64,000 nucleotides of DNA. Origin: Proteles cristata cristata (Eukaryota; Chordata; Mammalia; Carnivora; Hyaenidae). Numbering within the stretch: position 1 is the first letter of the stretch; every line of letters starts with the position of its first letter. The translations under genes and the position numbers were made by a program. Below, one piece after another: positions 33,051-44,189 of the stretch. The DNA is taken from contig JAESUZ010002401.1 in the NCBI GenBank assembly GCA_017311185.1, forward strand, positions 248,001 to 312,000. The letters are read 5' to 3'. The notes under the pieces are model-generated. The model worked only from the letters and a program-made list of their open reading frames with translations. It was not told the origin of the DNA and searched no databases.

Positions 33051-34022
33051 GGGAGAAGTCTAATAAGTAGTTTGATGGCAAAAGCAACATGACTGCACAT
33101 CTGATGGACTCTAACCCTGTGTGCTCTTTCCACTCGTTCTTTAATGTATAAACTCAATTCTTCATTTTATGACCCTCTTTAAAAAATGGCCTCATGACAA
33201 CTGGCAGCCTAGTAAAATGCTGATGGCAGCAACTGTGTTATGACCTCAGCTTGATAAAACTAGTGAGGGAGACCAGAAAACAGAGTAGCACTTATGGAGC
33301 TGGGTACAATGAATGAAAATACTGTGAGCTGTGAGATGTTTACAAGTCAAAGACCTCCTAAATCTCTCTATTGGCCAAAACACCTACTTCAAATTCAACT
33401 GGAAGATGACTTCAAGAAACCTTCTGGTGCCTAGAATACTCTACGAACACTGTGCAACCTGAAAATAACCCTACCAGATCAACTTAACCCTGACATAATC
33501 CTTAACAGTTTCCTTTCCCAAGTCAAACATACACACCTTGACCAGCATGAATGAGAAAATATGAAGTTGGTAAATACATAAAATGTAAATGCCAAGCTTT
33601 TGATGTTGTTCCCATGCCAGGCTCTGCCATGATCCCCTGAAACTTGACTTTGTCACTCTGTCTGATCTCCACAAATAAGATTCAACAGCACAGAGCACTA
33701 ACAAGTAACATAATCCTCTGCAAGACTTCGTGACAGTGATAGACCTTACCCTCGGAGCATTTCCACTATATCACAAGTCCCCACTCATATCCCTCTGCCT
33801 TCCGGAGTCTATGGTCCCAAATGTGATCTTCCCCAATAGGCAGAACTCCCATTAAAAAAAAAAATAGAGTGTTCAGCCCTCTAGATTTCACAGCTTCTCT
33901 AGCAGGCCAATTTGTCTTCCTCCACTTACTTTATCATGTTATATATTTACATACAACATATTTGGAAAGAATTGTGCCACATTTTTACACTAAAAAATTC
34001 TTCTACACCTTATTATTAAAGA
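33051..34022. other. Unique sequence
   Basis: Nothing recognised beyond chance ORFs (33471-33704 reverse). Confidence 0.4.
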
Positions 34023-34032
34023 AGCATGCCTA

Positions 34033-34238
34033 GGAGCTCCTGAGTGGCTCAGTCCGTTGAACACCCAACTCTTGATTTCAGCTCAGGTCATGATCCCATG
34101 GTCATGGGATCTAGCACCAAGCCAGGCTCCACAATAAGTGTAGATTCAGATTCTTTCTCCCTCTCCTCATCTCTACTGCTCTTGGTAAGAAGGAGAAGGA
34201 GAAGAAGGAGAAGAAGCAGAAGCAGCAGTAGTAGCAGC
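34033..34238 (+). mobile_element. Feliform SINE with a trinucleotide tail
   Basis: Older SINE whose 3' end is not an A tail but an A/G/C trinucleotide tract. Flanks AGCATGCCTA (34023-34032) and AGCATGTCTA (34239-34248) place the tract inside the inserted unit. Confidence 0.9.
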
Positions 34239-34241
34239 AGC
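34187..34241. repeat. (GAA/GGA/GCA/GTA)n trinucleotide tract
   Basis: Runs of GAAGGAGAAGAAG, then CAGAAGCAGCAGTAGTAG. Encodes the R- and S-rich stretch of the ORF at 34044-34256, which is an artefact. Confidence 0.95.
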
Positions 34242-34399
34242 ATGTCTAATTTCTAAGGTGGTATAGAAGAAAGAGAATATAGTAAAACTTTAAATGCTAA
34301 AAACGACAGTCTGAACTCTCACAAATAGTAAGTGTCAAATATATAAACATCGTGTCATGAATTAGTGTTAGACTCCATCAAAATAGGTTAATCACTGTT

Positions 34400-34865
34400 C
34401 ATGTAACTAAGAAACATATCAAAGCCCTACCTCACAAAGCACCAAACCCAAATACTTACATAGACAAATTCTACCAAATTTTCAAAGGAATGAATAATTC
34501 TAAATATATTTAAATGTGTGGGAGTAAAAGGTAGAAAGATTTAAAATTCTTTGTATACTGACAGAAAAACACTGATATAAGCATCTTTTTAAAAAGATAA
34601 AAACCCATACAGCCATCTCATCTATGATTCATACTGATATTCATGTAAATATCAATACAGAAATCCTGATGAAAATATCTATAAACAAATCCATCAATCC
34701 TTTAAAAGAATAAGACGTGCAGGATCATGTGAGTCTCTTACTAGCAAGACAAAAATGGTTCAATATTAGGAGATTACCAGATCTCATTAGCAGGTCAAAG
34801 GAGAAAAAAAAGGTAATATTTATAATTTTGAAACATGTTTGATAAAATTACCACAAATTCCTAAT
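34400..34865 (+). mobile_element. Old L1 ORF2 remnant
   Basis: Diverged ORF2-level text: ACAAATTCTACCAAATTTTC, GAATAAGACGTGCAGGATCA and GTTCAATATTAGGAGATTACC, followed by GATAAAATTACC. Confidence 0.55.
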
Positions 34866-34883
34866 TTTAAAAATTCTTAATAA

Positions 34884-35070
34884 GGGGCACCTGGGTGGCT
34901 CAGTCTGTTAAGTGCCCAACTCTTGATGTTGGCTCAGGACATGAGCTCACAGTTAATGGGATCAAGCCCCTCATCAGGGCTATTGGCATTCAGTGCAGAG
35001 CCTGTTTGGGATTCTCTCTCTCTCTGTCCCTTCCCCCACCCTCTCTCAAAAAAATAAATCTTTTTTTAAA
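34884..35070 (+). mobile_element. Feliform SINE
   Basis: GGGGCACCTGGGTGGCTCAG head, shortened CT tract and AAAAAAATAAATC tail. Confidence 0.93.
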
Positions 35071-35231
35071 AGAATGTATTCTTCATCTTATAAATTACCA
35101 AATTTTCTTTTAAGTAAGTAACCATTTACTATTTCTTACACGAAGCTTAAAATTAGATAGAACATTCACAATGTTCCAGGAAGTGAACTTTTAAAGTTCT
35201 TTCCTATAAAGAGCCCAAAGTCCATCAACTG

Positions 35232-35331
35232 ATGAATGAATTAAGAAGATGTGATCTATATATTATATATGTGATCTATATATCTATATATATAGATATA
35301 TATATATAGATCATCTTCTTAATTCATTCAT
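35232..35331. repeat. Inverted duplication of an L1 segment around an AT core
   Basis: ATGAATGAATTAAGAAGATG and TGATCTATATA (35232-35262) reappear as their reverse complement at 35303-35331, identical except for a 2-base TG indel. The 40-bp centre is TA-rich, so the locus can fold into a large hairpin or cruciform. Confidence 0.88.
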
Positions 35332-35519
35332 ATATATGTGTATATATATATATCTTATATATATATCTTAATTCATTCACACATATATGTGTATATATGT
35401 ATATATAATATATACATATTATATATGTATGTATATATTAATATATATCTTAATTCATTCATACATGTATGTGTATACACACGTGCGTGCGCACACACAC
35501 ACACACACACACACACACT
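35317..35519. repeat. Satellite-like copies of the inverted segment plus (CA)n
   Basis: TCTTAATTCATTCA occurs at 35317, 35366 and 35448, each followed by a TATATGTGTATA-type tract. The last runs into ACACGTGCGTGCGC and a CA repeat (35489-35519). Confidence 0.88.
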
Positions 35520-35861
35520 GGAATACTACTTGGCATTGAAAAAGAATGAAATCTTGTCAATGTGAAAGGTATTGAAGGGTATTATGCTACATGAAATAAG
35601 TCAGAGAAAGATAACATATAATTTCACTCCTGTGGAATTTGATGAACATAGGGGAAGGGAAGGGAAGGAAAAACAAGATAAAAACAGAGAGTTGATGGGG
35701 TGGGAGGGTCGGCTAAATGGGTGATGGGAATTAAGGAGGGCCCTTTTCAGGATGAGTAAAACTGTCATATGTAAGAGATGAATCACCAGGTTCGACTCCT
35801 GAAGCCAAGACTACACTGTATGTTTACTAATTTGAGAATAAACAAAAATTAAAAAGTAATA

Positions 35862-36026
35862 GGGGTGCCTGGGTGGCTCAGTCGGTTAAGTGTCCACCTT
35901 CAGCTAACGTCATGATTTTACAGTTCGTGGGTTTGAGCCCCACGCCAGTCTGTACTGACAGCTCAGAGCCTGGAGCCTGCTTCAGACTCCGTGTCTCCCT
36001 CTCTCTCTGACCCTCCCCTGCTCACA

Positions 36027-36061
<35 letters not shown>

Positions 36062-36083
36062 AAATAAATAAAACATTTTTTAA
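35862..36083 (+). mobile_element. Feliform SINE
   Basis: Has GGCTCAGTCGG but the CTGACCCTCCCCTGCTCACA 3' half, so it looks intermediate to the young subfamily. Exact 15-bp duplication AATTAAAAAGTAATA at 35847-35861 and 36084-36098. Confidence 0.96.
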
Positions 36084-36549
36084 AATTAAAAAGTAATAAA
36101 GTTATTTTCTATAAAAATGCAGATTAAGACCCTTAAGCACAATTCTAATGATTTAACCACTCATTTTAAATATGTAGCACACTAGTTAACGGAAAGTAAG
36201 CAAATACTTTCTAAATGCTTGTTGGATGAGATAAAAAAATGAATTGTGTAAAAGAAAACATACTCCCCAATACTAGTCTTCAAATATGAGAAACCACTTC
36301 CTTGTTGTACCAAAGGCTTAGAAAGTTTTTAGTCACCCTCAGAACCACCACAGAGCCAGATATACTGGTTAGAGTGGTTTCTTGATAATAACCTCTTTCC
36401 CAAACAATCCCCACTTTTGTCTTCCTAATCCTTCCTTGTAGATCAGCACACCTGTTCTTCAGTCTCCCAGTTCTTCCTTTGGTAATGTTTATCTGACACA
36501 AGTAGAAGAACCACTCTCCTTTCAACTAACCCAACTCACCACTGATCTC

Positions 36550-36585
36550 TCCAAAATTCAGGACTTATCCAAAATTCAGTGCTTA
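36550..36585. repeat. 18-bp tandem duplication
   Basis: TCCAAAATTCAGGACTTA at 36550-36567, followed directly by TCCAAAATTCAGTGCTTA at 36568-36585. Confidence 0.9.
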
Positions 36586-37035
36586 CTACATAGGAGGAGA
36601 TAGTAAGGATTTGTTAAGATAAATTAATGTTTGACAGGAAATGAATTTTTACCTTTGGGTGAGAGAGCATGTAAGGAAAAAAACATAAACAATCTTTTTA
36701 AGTACAATTTAATAAGTATAAAGTCCAACCTTTTGTGGACTGTTATACACGCCAGGTAAACTTCAGAGCCTACAAATTCTTCTCTGGTTTATGAGGAAAA
36801 CAGAGTATGTGTAACGTGACCTCATTTTACACTGCGTGGCATTTTTCCCCGTTTTCTCTTTCAACAGTGAGTGCTATCTAATATCCATTAAAGCTCCAGC
36901 ATTTTCTGCAAGATACTCTTATTGCTGATTAACTATTCATATAGTAGAAAATGGTTTGCTTGGCTCTTTACAACTTTTTCCAGTCCATTATCAATATCAA
37001 GTCACAGTCCAACAGCCACAAAACCCCAGTATATG

Positions 37036-37066
<31 letters not shown>
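37036..37066. repeat. (TA)n microsatellite
   Basis: About 15 AT units after TGATATT. Confidence 0.95.
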
Positions 37067-37067
<1 letters not shown>

Positions 37068-37518
37068 AATGAAACAGTGTGGCAGATGAGACCAGTATTA
37101 AACCGTTTTTAAAATACAATGAAGATACAGATATATATATCCTAAAATTAATTTGCTACAAGTTACCCTAATAGAATGAAAACATTATCACACATTCAAA
37201 AATGTTAAAGATGTTAAATCCATTATTAGGTAGTTGCTCAGGCAATAGCTGAATCCAACTTGTTTATTTTGAATAGTAGTTCACATCCATTATGCAACCT
37301 TCCTATATACTGTGACCTAAAGCAAATTTAGGATTCTCTTCCAAATTCCCCTTTGGTACTTCAAAAGCTTACTGCTAGAGCCATCTCTTCTATCTCTAAG
37401 GCATTTCTTCAGTCCAATAACTGATTCCCAAGAACGTTCTAATCAACCACCCCTACATAATTAAAAAGTCTTTGGGAAACTCCAGAAGACAATGCAATAT
37501 ACTAGGATTCAAGAGTGT

Positions 37519-37591
37519 AAAAAAAAAAAAAAAAAGGAGGCATTTAATGGGGAGCAGGGAGTTAAGGGGGAGGGACTTTTTTTTTTTTTTT
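37519..37591. repeat. Opposed A17 and T15 tracts
   Basis: A 17-base A run at 37519-37535 and a 15-base T run at 37577-37591 flank a 41-bp G-rich spacer, so they are self-complementary. Confidence 0.9.
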
Positions 37592-37944
37592 AGTGAATCC
37601 ACTTAACCACAGACTTTTGATGCCTTGTATTTAATGTCTAAACATAGTACATGATAAATGCCATTCTATTCCTGAGAATTACTGAAAAGTATATATGTTC
37701 AACTGTATCACCATGATGAAATATTTGTGCCTGAAAATATTCATGTGAGATGGAAGTCGTTTGGTCCTAAAGTCTTTGGATAAAAGCTGCTCTGAGGGAG
37801 GAGGCCTCTTTAAGAATTTTGGACTCACGGCTTTCTTTAATGACAAACAGACCCAGCTTTGTAAGCATGTACACTTCCACAATTGCTCAGAAGCTCCACT
37901 AGACCAGGAAAAAACAACAGTAATTGTTTATGTCTTTTTATCAT

Positions 37945-39685
37945 CATCATTATTATAATTCCAGTAAACACACAATGTTATATTAATTTCAGGTGTACAA
38001 TATAATGATTCAACAATTCCATACACCACCTGATTGTCATCACATGTGCCCTCCTTAATCCACATCACCTATTTCACCCATCCCCCCATGCCCCTCCCCT
38101 CTGGTAACCATCAGATTGTTCTTGATAATTAGGAATCTGTTTCATGGTTTGTCTTTCTCCTTCTTTTTCCCCTTTGCTATAAGTTACCCTAATAAAATTG
38201 GTTTTGTTCCTTAAATTCCACAAATGAGTAAAAACATACAGTATTTGTCTTTCTTTGACTTACTTTGCTTCGCATTATACTCTCTAGCTCTATCCATCTC
38301 ACTGAAAATGAAAAGATTTCATTCTTTTTATGACTAATATTCCACTGTGTATTTATGTATATACATATATGTGACATCTTCTTTATCCATTCATCAGTCA
38401 ATGGACACTTGGGCTCTTTCTATGATTCAGCTATTACAGATAATGCTGCTATAAACATCAGGGTGTATGTATCCCTTTGAATTGTACCCTTCGGGTAAAT
38501 ACCTAGTAGTGGGATTATTGGATCATACAGTAGTTCTATTTTTAACTTTTTGAGGAACTTCCATACTGTTTTCCAGAGTGGTATTCCCACCAACAGTACA
38601 AGAGGGTTCTCCACATCCTCGCCAACACCTGCTGTTTGTGTTGTTGATTTTAGCCATTCTGACAGGTACGAAGTGATACCTTATTGTAGTTTTGATTTGC
38701 ATTTCCCTAATGAATAGTGATGTTGAGTATATTTTCACGTGTCTGTTGGCCATCTGCATGTCTTCTTTGGAAAAATGTCTATTCATGCTTTCTACCCATC
38801 CTTTAATTGGGTTATTCATTTTTTACATATTGAGTTTCATAATTCTTTATTGATTTTGGATACTAACACTTTATCAGATACGTCATTTGCAAATATCTTC
38901 TTCCATTCTGTAGGTTGACTTTTAGTTTTGTTGGTGGTTTCCTTTGCTGTGCAGAGTGTTGTTTTTTTTTTTTTAATGAAGTCCCAATAGTTAAATTTTT
39001 GCTTTTGTTTCCCTAGCCTCAGAAAACACATCTAGAAAAAAAGTTGCTATGGCCAATGGCCAAGAGGTTACTGCCTGTCTTCTCTTCTAGGATTTTGATG
39101 GTTTTCTGTCTCATATTTAGGTCTTTCATCCATTTTGAATTCATTTTTATGTATGGTGTAACAAAGTGGTCCAGTTTCATTTTTTTTTTTTGCATGCTGC
39201 TGTCCAGTTTTCCCACACCATACATTAAAGAGACTTCTTTTTTACCACTGAATATTCTTTCCTGATTTGTCGAAGGTTGTTGGTTAAGGCGTCGGTTCAT
39301 TTCTGGGACTTCCATTCTGTTCCATTGATCTATGTGTCTATTTTTGTACCAGTAGCATACTGTTTTGATTACTACAGCTTTGTAATATAACTTGAAGTCC
39401 AGAACTGTGATGCCTCCAGCTTTGCTTTGCCTTTTCAAGGTTGCTTAGGCTACCAATTTGGCTATCGGTAATTCTACCAAATTTTAGGATTGTTTTTTCT
39501 AGCTCTGAAAAATACTAGTGGTATTTTCATAGGGATTGCATTAAATGAGTAGATGCTTTGGGGCATATAGACATTTTAACAATATTTGTTCTTCCAATCT
39601 ATGAGCATGGAATGTCTTTCCATTTCTTTGTGTCATCTTCAACTTCTTTCATGAGTGTTTTATAGTTTTCAGAGTATAGCAGACT
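37945..39685 (-). mobile_element. 5'-truncated L1, 1.7 kb
   Basis: Reverse L1: 3' UTR at the left (TATTAATTTCAGGTGTACAA near 37983), then the ORF2 C-terminal third. Reverse frames at 38189-38401, 38420-38614, 38523-38819, 38837-39031 and 39019-39438 give successive ORF2 segments, including QSKAGGITVLDFKLYYKA and ERIFSGKKEVSLMYG, broken by frameshifts. Confidence 0.9.
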
Positions 39686-39843
39686 ATAGTATTTTTTAAG
39701 AAAGATTACTAAGAGTATATATCAATCATCATTATGGAAGGAAAAAAATTTTAAACCTTCCAGAAACTTTAAACAGTGTTAAATTGTAAAATAACACAAT
39801 GCAATAAACAAGCACTGCCGTAGTACACTTGAAAGTTAAATAA

Positions 39844-40065
39844 GGGGTGCCTGGGTGGCTCAGTCGGTTAAGTGGTTAAGCGTCTGACTTCATGACACTC
39901 AGGTCATGATCTCACAGTTCGTGAGTTCAAGCCCCACATTGGGCTTTGTGCTGACAGCTCAGAGCCTAGAGCCTGTCTTCAGATTCCGTGTCTGCCACTC
40001 CCCTGCTCGCATTGTCTCTCTCTCTCTCTCTCTCAAAAATAAATTTAAAAAACATTTTTAAAAAA
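39844..40065 (+). mobile_element. Feliform SINE with head micro-duplication
   Basis: The head contains GGTTAAGTGGTTAAGCG, a local repeat of the GGTTAAG unit. No clear target duplication was found. Confidence 0.92.
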
Positions 40066-40734
40066 TTACATAAAAATTAAGCAGTTATATGACTAGATAT
40101 AAAAATAGTTGAAGTATAAATTCTATACAGTGAGAGGCAGAAAGACAACCCTCTTTTTGCACCTTGCAACTCTTCTTAGCTCTACACATTAAATTTTTTT
40201 TCAATTAGCATACATTGCTTTTGAAATAATAAAAACACAGATTCCAAAAAAGTTAATCTAATTTGTTAATCTACATTTTAAATAGGTCAATCATATTCAC
40301 TTAGAAACAATCAATTCCAGTCCTTCAGAAATCAACTAAGTGTAAAACGAATACATTTTATGCATTTTTTTTTTCAAAAACTAGTTAAAGAAACAAACTT
40401 AAACCTTTCCACATAAGCCAAAAGAACAGATTTCTCAATCCATTAAACTCGTAAAACAGAACACAGATTTGGCAGATAATCAAAAATCTTTACCATGCTC
40501 AGTTTCATGGGAACTACACCATAGCTCATGTGCATTGAAATTTTCATAAGTGATCATCAGTAAATATACTGTCACTTTATGTCCTAAAACAGTATCAATC
40601 AAATGGGGCTGATGGTAGTGCTGAAAATGCACCCCCAAATCAACTTTAAAATGGATGATAGACGGGGCACACCTCTATGTAAAAAGTCTCGCAACTGTCA
40701 TGACATCCTGTAGAAGAAAGACTTCTATGAAATA
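40066..40734. other. Unique AT-rich sequence
   Basis: No feature recognised. Confidence 0.4.
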
Positions 40735-40935
40735 AAGATAGTAATGACATTTATTTGGCAAAATTAAATAAATAAAATGGAGAGACTGACTGCTAATGGG
40801 CAGGGATTTCTTCTCGGGGGCGAATAAAATATTCTGGAATAGTCATGATAAATATCCATACTAAAATCCAATGACCTGTATGCTTTAAAGGGGGCAGATT
40901 TTATGGTATGTGAATTAGATCTCAATTTTTTTTAA
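40735..40935 (+). mobile_element. Old L1 3' end
   Basis: TATTCTGGAATAGTCATGAT, ATGACCTGTATGCTTTAAAG, then TTATGGTATGTGAATTAGAT and CTCAATTTTTTTT: an L1M-type terminus. Confidence 0.6.
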
Positions 40936-41059
40936 CAAATAAATATCAAGAAATAAAGCAATGGCCAAAATGACTAATAATATTCTGAAATGCATATACA
41001 ATATTTTAGCAGAGCCATTAGCTGGGCCCAGAAAGTTAAACAAGTCACGCAAAGCAAGG

Positions 41060-41446
41060 CTAATGTCCTGGTGATTCCAGAGTGAATGTGTTCAGTGCTG
41101 TGAAGAGCCTCAAACCCAACCCCTGAAGTCTTATTCTTCCTCTGAGAAGCTGCCTTCTGAAAAATTCGCCATCGGTTTCTAAATATGCCCAGACAAAAGC
41201 ATAGCAAACCCACTGAAGTCCATTACTTCCAGAAGTAGCCATTCCTTCAGCCTCATCATCTTGTTCAATGGCAGAAGAGGAGGGCCCACAAGTGCACCCA
41301 GCATTGTAGTCTTCCTCCACCATAGGATTTCTTTCATGTGCCTTGAGCTCTTTTGAATGTGGAATGCTTTTAGAGAAGACAGGTAAGAGGTCTGTGCAGC
41401 TGAGCCAATTTCCTTTTCTTTTTGTACAATGGACAGCTTTTTGGTT
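41060..41446 (-). other. 128-codon open frame of unknown status
   Basis: An uninterrupted minus-strand frame runs from the codon after a TAA at 41447-41449 to a stop at 41060-41062. Pieces read GNWLSCTDLLPVFSKSIPHS, then MVEEDYNAGCTCGPSSSAIE, then QDDEAEGMATSGSNGLQWVC. The composition is mixed and protein-like, unlike the ORFs driven by simple repeats. No family, poly-A tail, target duplication or flanking splice sites were recognised. It could be an old retrocopy, an exon or chance. Confidence 0.18.
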
Positions 41447-42330
41447 TTAATGGACTTCTATAATATGGACAAATAAAAGCAAAGAACACACCACCTATTT
41501 GCAGAAGATGATCCACAAGATCACTCAGCCTATCCATGTCCAAAGGTAACAGTCTACAGGACTGAAACCTTTTCCAGGAGAAGTGCTTTTTAAAGCATAA
41601 GAAAATAAAAGAATGTAATAAGGCCAGCTATGACTGTCAGCCATACCTATTAAGAGTTTACATAAAGCCATGCATGAGTAGCTTTGAATGTCACTAAGGA
41701 GAAAAACAATTTTTTTCCTGAAAACTGAAGGATAATGGCAAGAAGGGACCATGAGTATCCCTTCTGGGTGATATTCTGTTCCTTGAGTTAGGTGTCGAAG
41801 GCATGAGTGTGTTTAGTCCGTGAAAATTCATCAAGCTGTAGAACTATGACATGCCCTTTTTTAAATGTGTGTATGCCCATAAAAAGTAAAAAATTAAAAA
41901 GGGGAAATAGAATTGCTGAGTAAAGATTAAAGACTTCATTAGTTTCTTAACTAAAACAGAAGTTTAAGAGTAAGGACGACAATGATGATGATGACAGCTA
42001 ACTCTTAATAAGGCACAATGCCAGGCTAATCAATTTATATACAATTAATTTGTCTTACAATGAGATAATACATCCTCATCTTTTAAGAAAGCACTGGGCC
42101 ATGTGTGCCCTATAAATATGTCTACAACCTAATATCTAACAGGGACAGATGTAACTGGATATTTGGTTCCACTGTAAATTATCTTTGAGTGAATCTAAAT
42201 TCCCTGTACCATCAAGCAGGAAAGGACCCCTTCACCTGAAATACACCCACACCCCAAGGATAAACAGAGAATTCGAAAACAATCAACAATCAAACTTTCC
42301 CTGCTATTTCTCTACTTCCTCTCCGCAAAG

Positions 42331-42502
42331 GGGGTTTTCATGAAAGCCGGGCTAGAGAAACAACTATTTCCAACCCAAACATCCCTTACCACTCCATGCA
42401 CTCAGGTGGCTATTCCAGTTGCCTCTTATAATTCCACAGAAGACTGGCTAGGACTGCAATTCTTTAAGCACATTTTTGAACATAGATCCTTGCCAGGAAC
42501 AA
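42331..42502 (+). other. Candidate 172-nt exon on the plus strand (unverified)
   Basis: The acceptor TCTCTACTTCCTCTCCGCAAAG is followed by an open frame (GVFMKAGLEKQLFPTQTS onward) to the donor ACAA/GTAAGA at 42503. The frame stays open to 42555. No similarity recognised, and it opposes the other exon candidates. Confidence 0.13.
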
Positions 42503-42739
42503 GTAAGAAGCAAAAGAATGAGCAGCTTCATTTTTGTATCCTGAAGACTTCTTAAGACCAAATCCCCACTAATTTAACTTCAGGGGGCTAATGATTTCAT
42601 TATAATGGCATTATATTATAATAGAGTGTCAGCTACTAAAATTTAAATTTTGAAAAACCAGTTATCAAGCACTGCCTCTTGCTAAACACTACTTCGCATT
42701 CTTTAATCTCAAATTAATCTCAACTTAATCCCCAAAACA

Positions 42740-42925
42740 GCTAACATTTAATGTCCTAATAGCCCTATAAGGTAAATACTGATACAATTATTCTCATTTT
42801 TCAAATGAAGAAATTGAGGTCTAGAAAAGGTTAAGAAATTTACCAAAGGGCATAGAACTAGAAGTAGCTGAGTAAAGATCTGAAGCCAGGCAAGTAGGGG
42901 TGAGAGTCCACACAGCCTTACTCCA
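42740..42925 (-). mobile_element. MIR SINE
   Basis: Reverse MIR: ATTCTCATTTTTCAAATGAA, AAATTGAGGTCTAGAAAAGG and AGTAAAGATCTGAAGCCAGG. Confidence 0.7.
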
Positions 42926-43009
42926 CTGCCCTTCACCACTGAGTGAAGCAAATATTAGCCCCCTGGCACATAAGTACTCTGTACTTAGTTCAGAGTACAC
43001 AAGTAAATT

Positions 43010-43105
43010 ATATACTAGCCCAAGGTCAGACAGCTAGTATAGAATGGGACTAGATTCAAATCCAGGTCTATAGGATGTCAAAGCCCATGCTATTTTTATT
43101 CTCCC
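43010..43105 (-). mobile_element. MIR fragment
   Basis: Reverse MIR piece: AGCCCAAGGTCAGACAGCTA, then GATTCAAATCCAGGTCTATA. Confidence 0.65.
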
Positions 43106-43626
43106 AGCTTACTGGACTTAGTGATAAAACAAAACTGACACCAAGCTTCTCCACAGTGAACCAAGGATTGAAAGGAAGCCATCTAATGCACATTCCCCCC
43201 AACACTCTGCTTGCTTCCTCTAAGCTTCAGGATCTTTCATACAGTACTGTTTGCTTTTTTCAGAATTTACATAGGTTTTTTTTGAGGAGGGGGTTTACAG
43301 TAGAAAGTGGCAAAGAAAAAAAAGAATGCAATAACAGGAACATGTTAGCTGTAAGAGACTGCAATAGAAAATAAAACCAGCGAAAGCATTTTTCAATAGT
43401 TTATTGAAGAAAATTCATAGTAAGCAGAGAGCAACTAAACCCTCTTATTATGGGTTATGCACCAAAAAAGAGAAGAAAATATTTTTTCATACCTTATTAT
43501 CTTACCAGGCAGAGTCTTCATTGTGTTATTCAAGTGTTTTGGATGTGTTTGAGAGAATTTCCAGGCCCAAAGCCTTTAAAGTCCTCAAGACAGGTTTTCT
43601 GCAAAGTCTGCTTCCCAAAGATAGGG
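43106..43626. other. Unique sequence
   Basis: Overlapping chance ORFs on both strands (43404-43670, 43450-43782, 43530-43865). They run into MER20, so none is a credible gene. Confidence 0.4.
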
Positions 43627-43851
43627 CCTGGTTTCTCTGCCGTGGCACTACCAACATCTGGGCTGGATAATTCTTTGTTGTATGGGGCTGTCCTGTGCAT
43701 TGTAGGATGTTCAGCAGTAGCTTTGGTTTCTACACACAAGTCACCAGTACTACAACTTCTTTCATGCCCACTGCAATTGTGACAGCCAGTTTGTCTCCAA
43801 ATATTACAAAAAGTCCTCAAGACAAAAATCATCCCATGTTGAGATACACTG
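43627..43851. mobile_element. MER20 (hAT-Charlie MITE)
   Basis: CTGGATAATTCTTTGTTGTA, GTCCTGTGCATTGTAGGATG and ATGTTGAGATACACTG: MER20 inverted relative to 28742-28950. Flanks AGATAGGG and GGACAGGT agree at 5 of 8 bases. Confidence 0.8.
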
Positions 43852-44099
43852 GGACAGGTCTCCAATTCTAATAACTTAATTTATTCTTACTTTTGGCCCC
43901 CTCTCACTTTTGTTCTTATTTGTATTATTCTCAGCTGTACTGGCTGCTTTATAAACATCTTTATTTGTTTTGCATATTCAGACAGGGACCATGTTTATAC
44001 TTCTACATCTCCCACAGCTGCAAGTAATTCATTCTGTTTAGAGGGCTCAACAAAATGTCAAGAAATCCAGGTGCTCCTGAAAAAAAAACAGTAACTCTG

Positions 44100-44187
44100 A
44101 ACAAAAGATATATGGGAGTTTCTTGTACTGGTTTTGCAATTTTTCAGTAAGTCTGAAATTATATCAATATAAAAACTTGCAAAAATA
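44100..44187 (+). mobile_element. Old L1 3' end
   Basis: ATATATGGGAGTTTCTTGTA, then TTTTTCAGTAAGTCTGAAAT and CAATATAAAAAC. Confidence 0.5.
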
Positions 44188-44189
44188 TT

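Larger units (their letters stand above)
35195..35855 (+). mobile_element. 5'-truncated L1 3' end with internal expansion
   Basis: Starts AAAGAGCCCAAAGTCCATCA (end of ORF2) and resumes after a long AT/CA expansion at TGGAATACTACTTGGCATTG. Then comes a 3' UTR with AGAGTTGATGGGGTGGGAGG. The expansion sits exactly where L1 normally has a short TATATATA stretch. Confidence 0.85.
36099..37940. other. Unique AT-rich stretch
   Basis: About 1.8 kb, holding an 18-bp tandem duplication (36550-36585), a TA repeat (37036-37066) and paired A and T tracts. The 81-codon reverse ORF at 36280-36525 has no recognised similarity. Confidence 0.45.
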
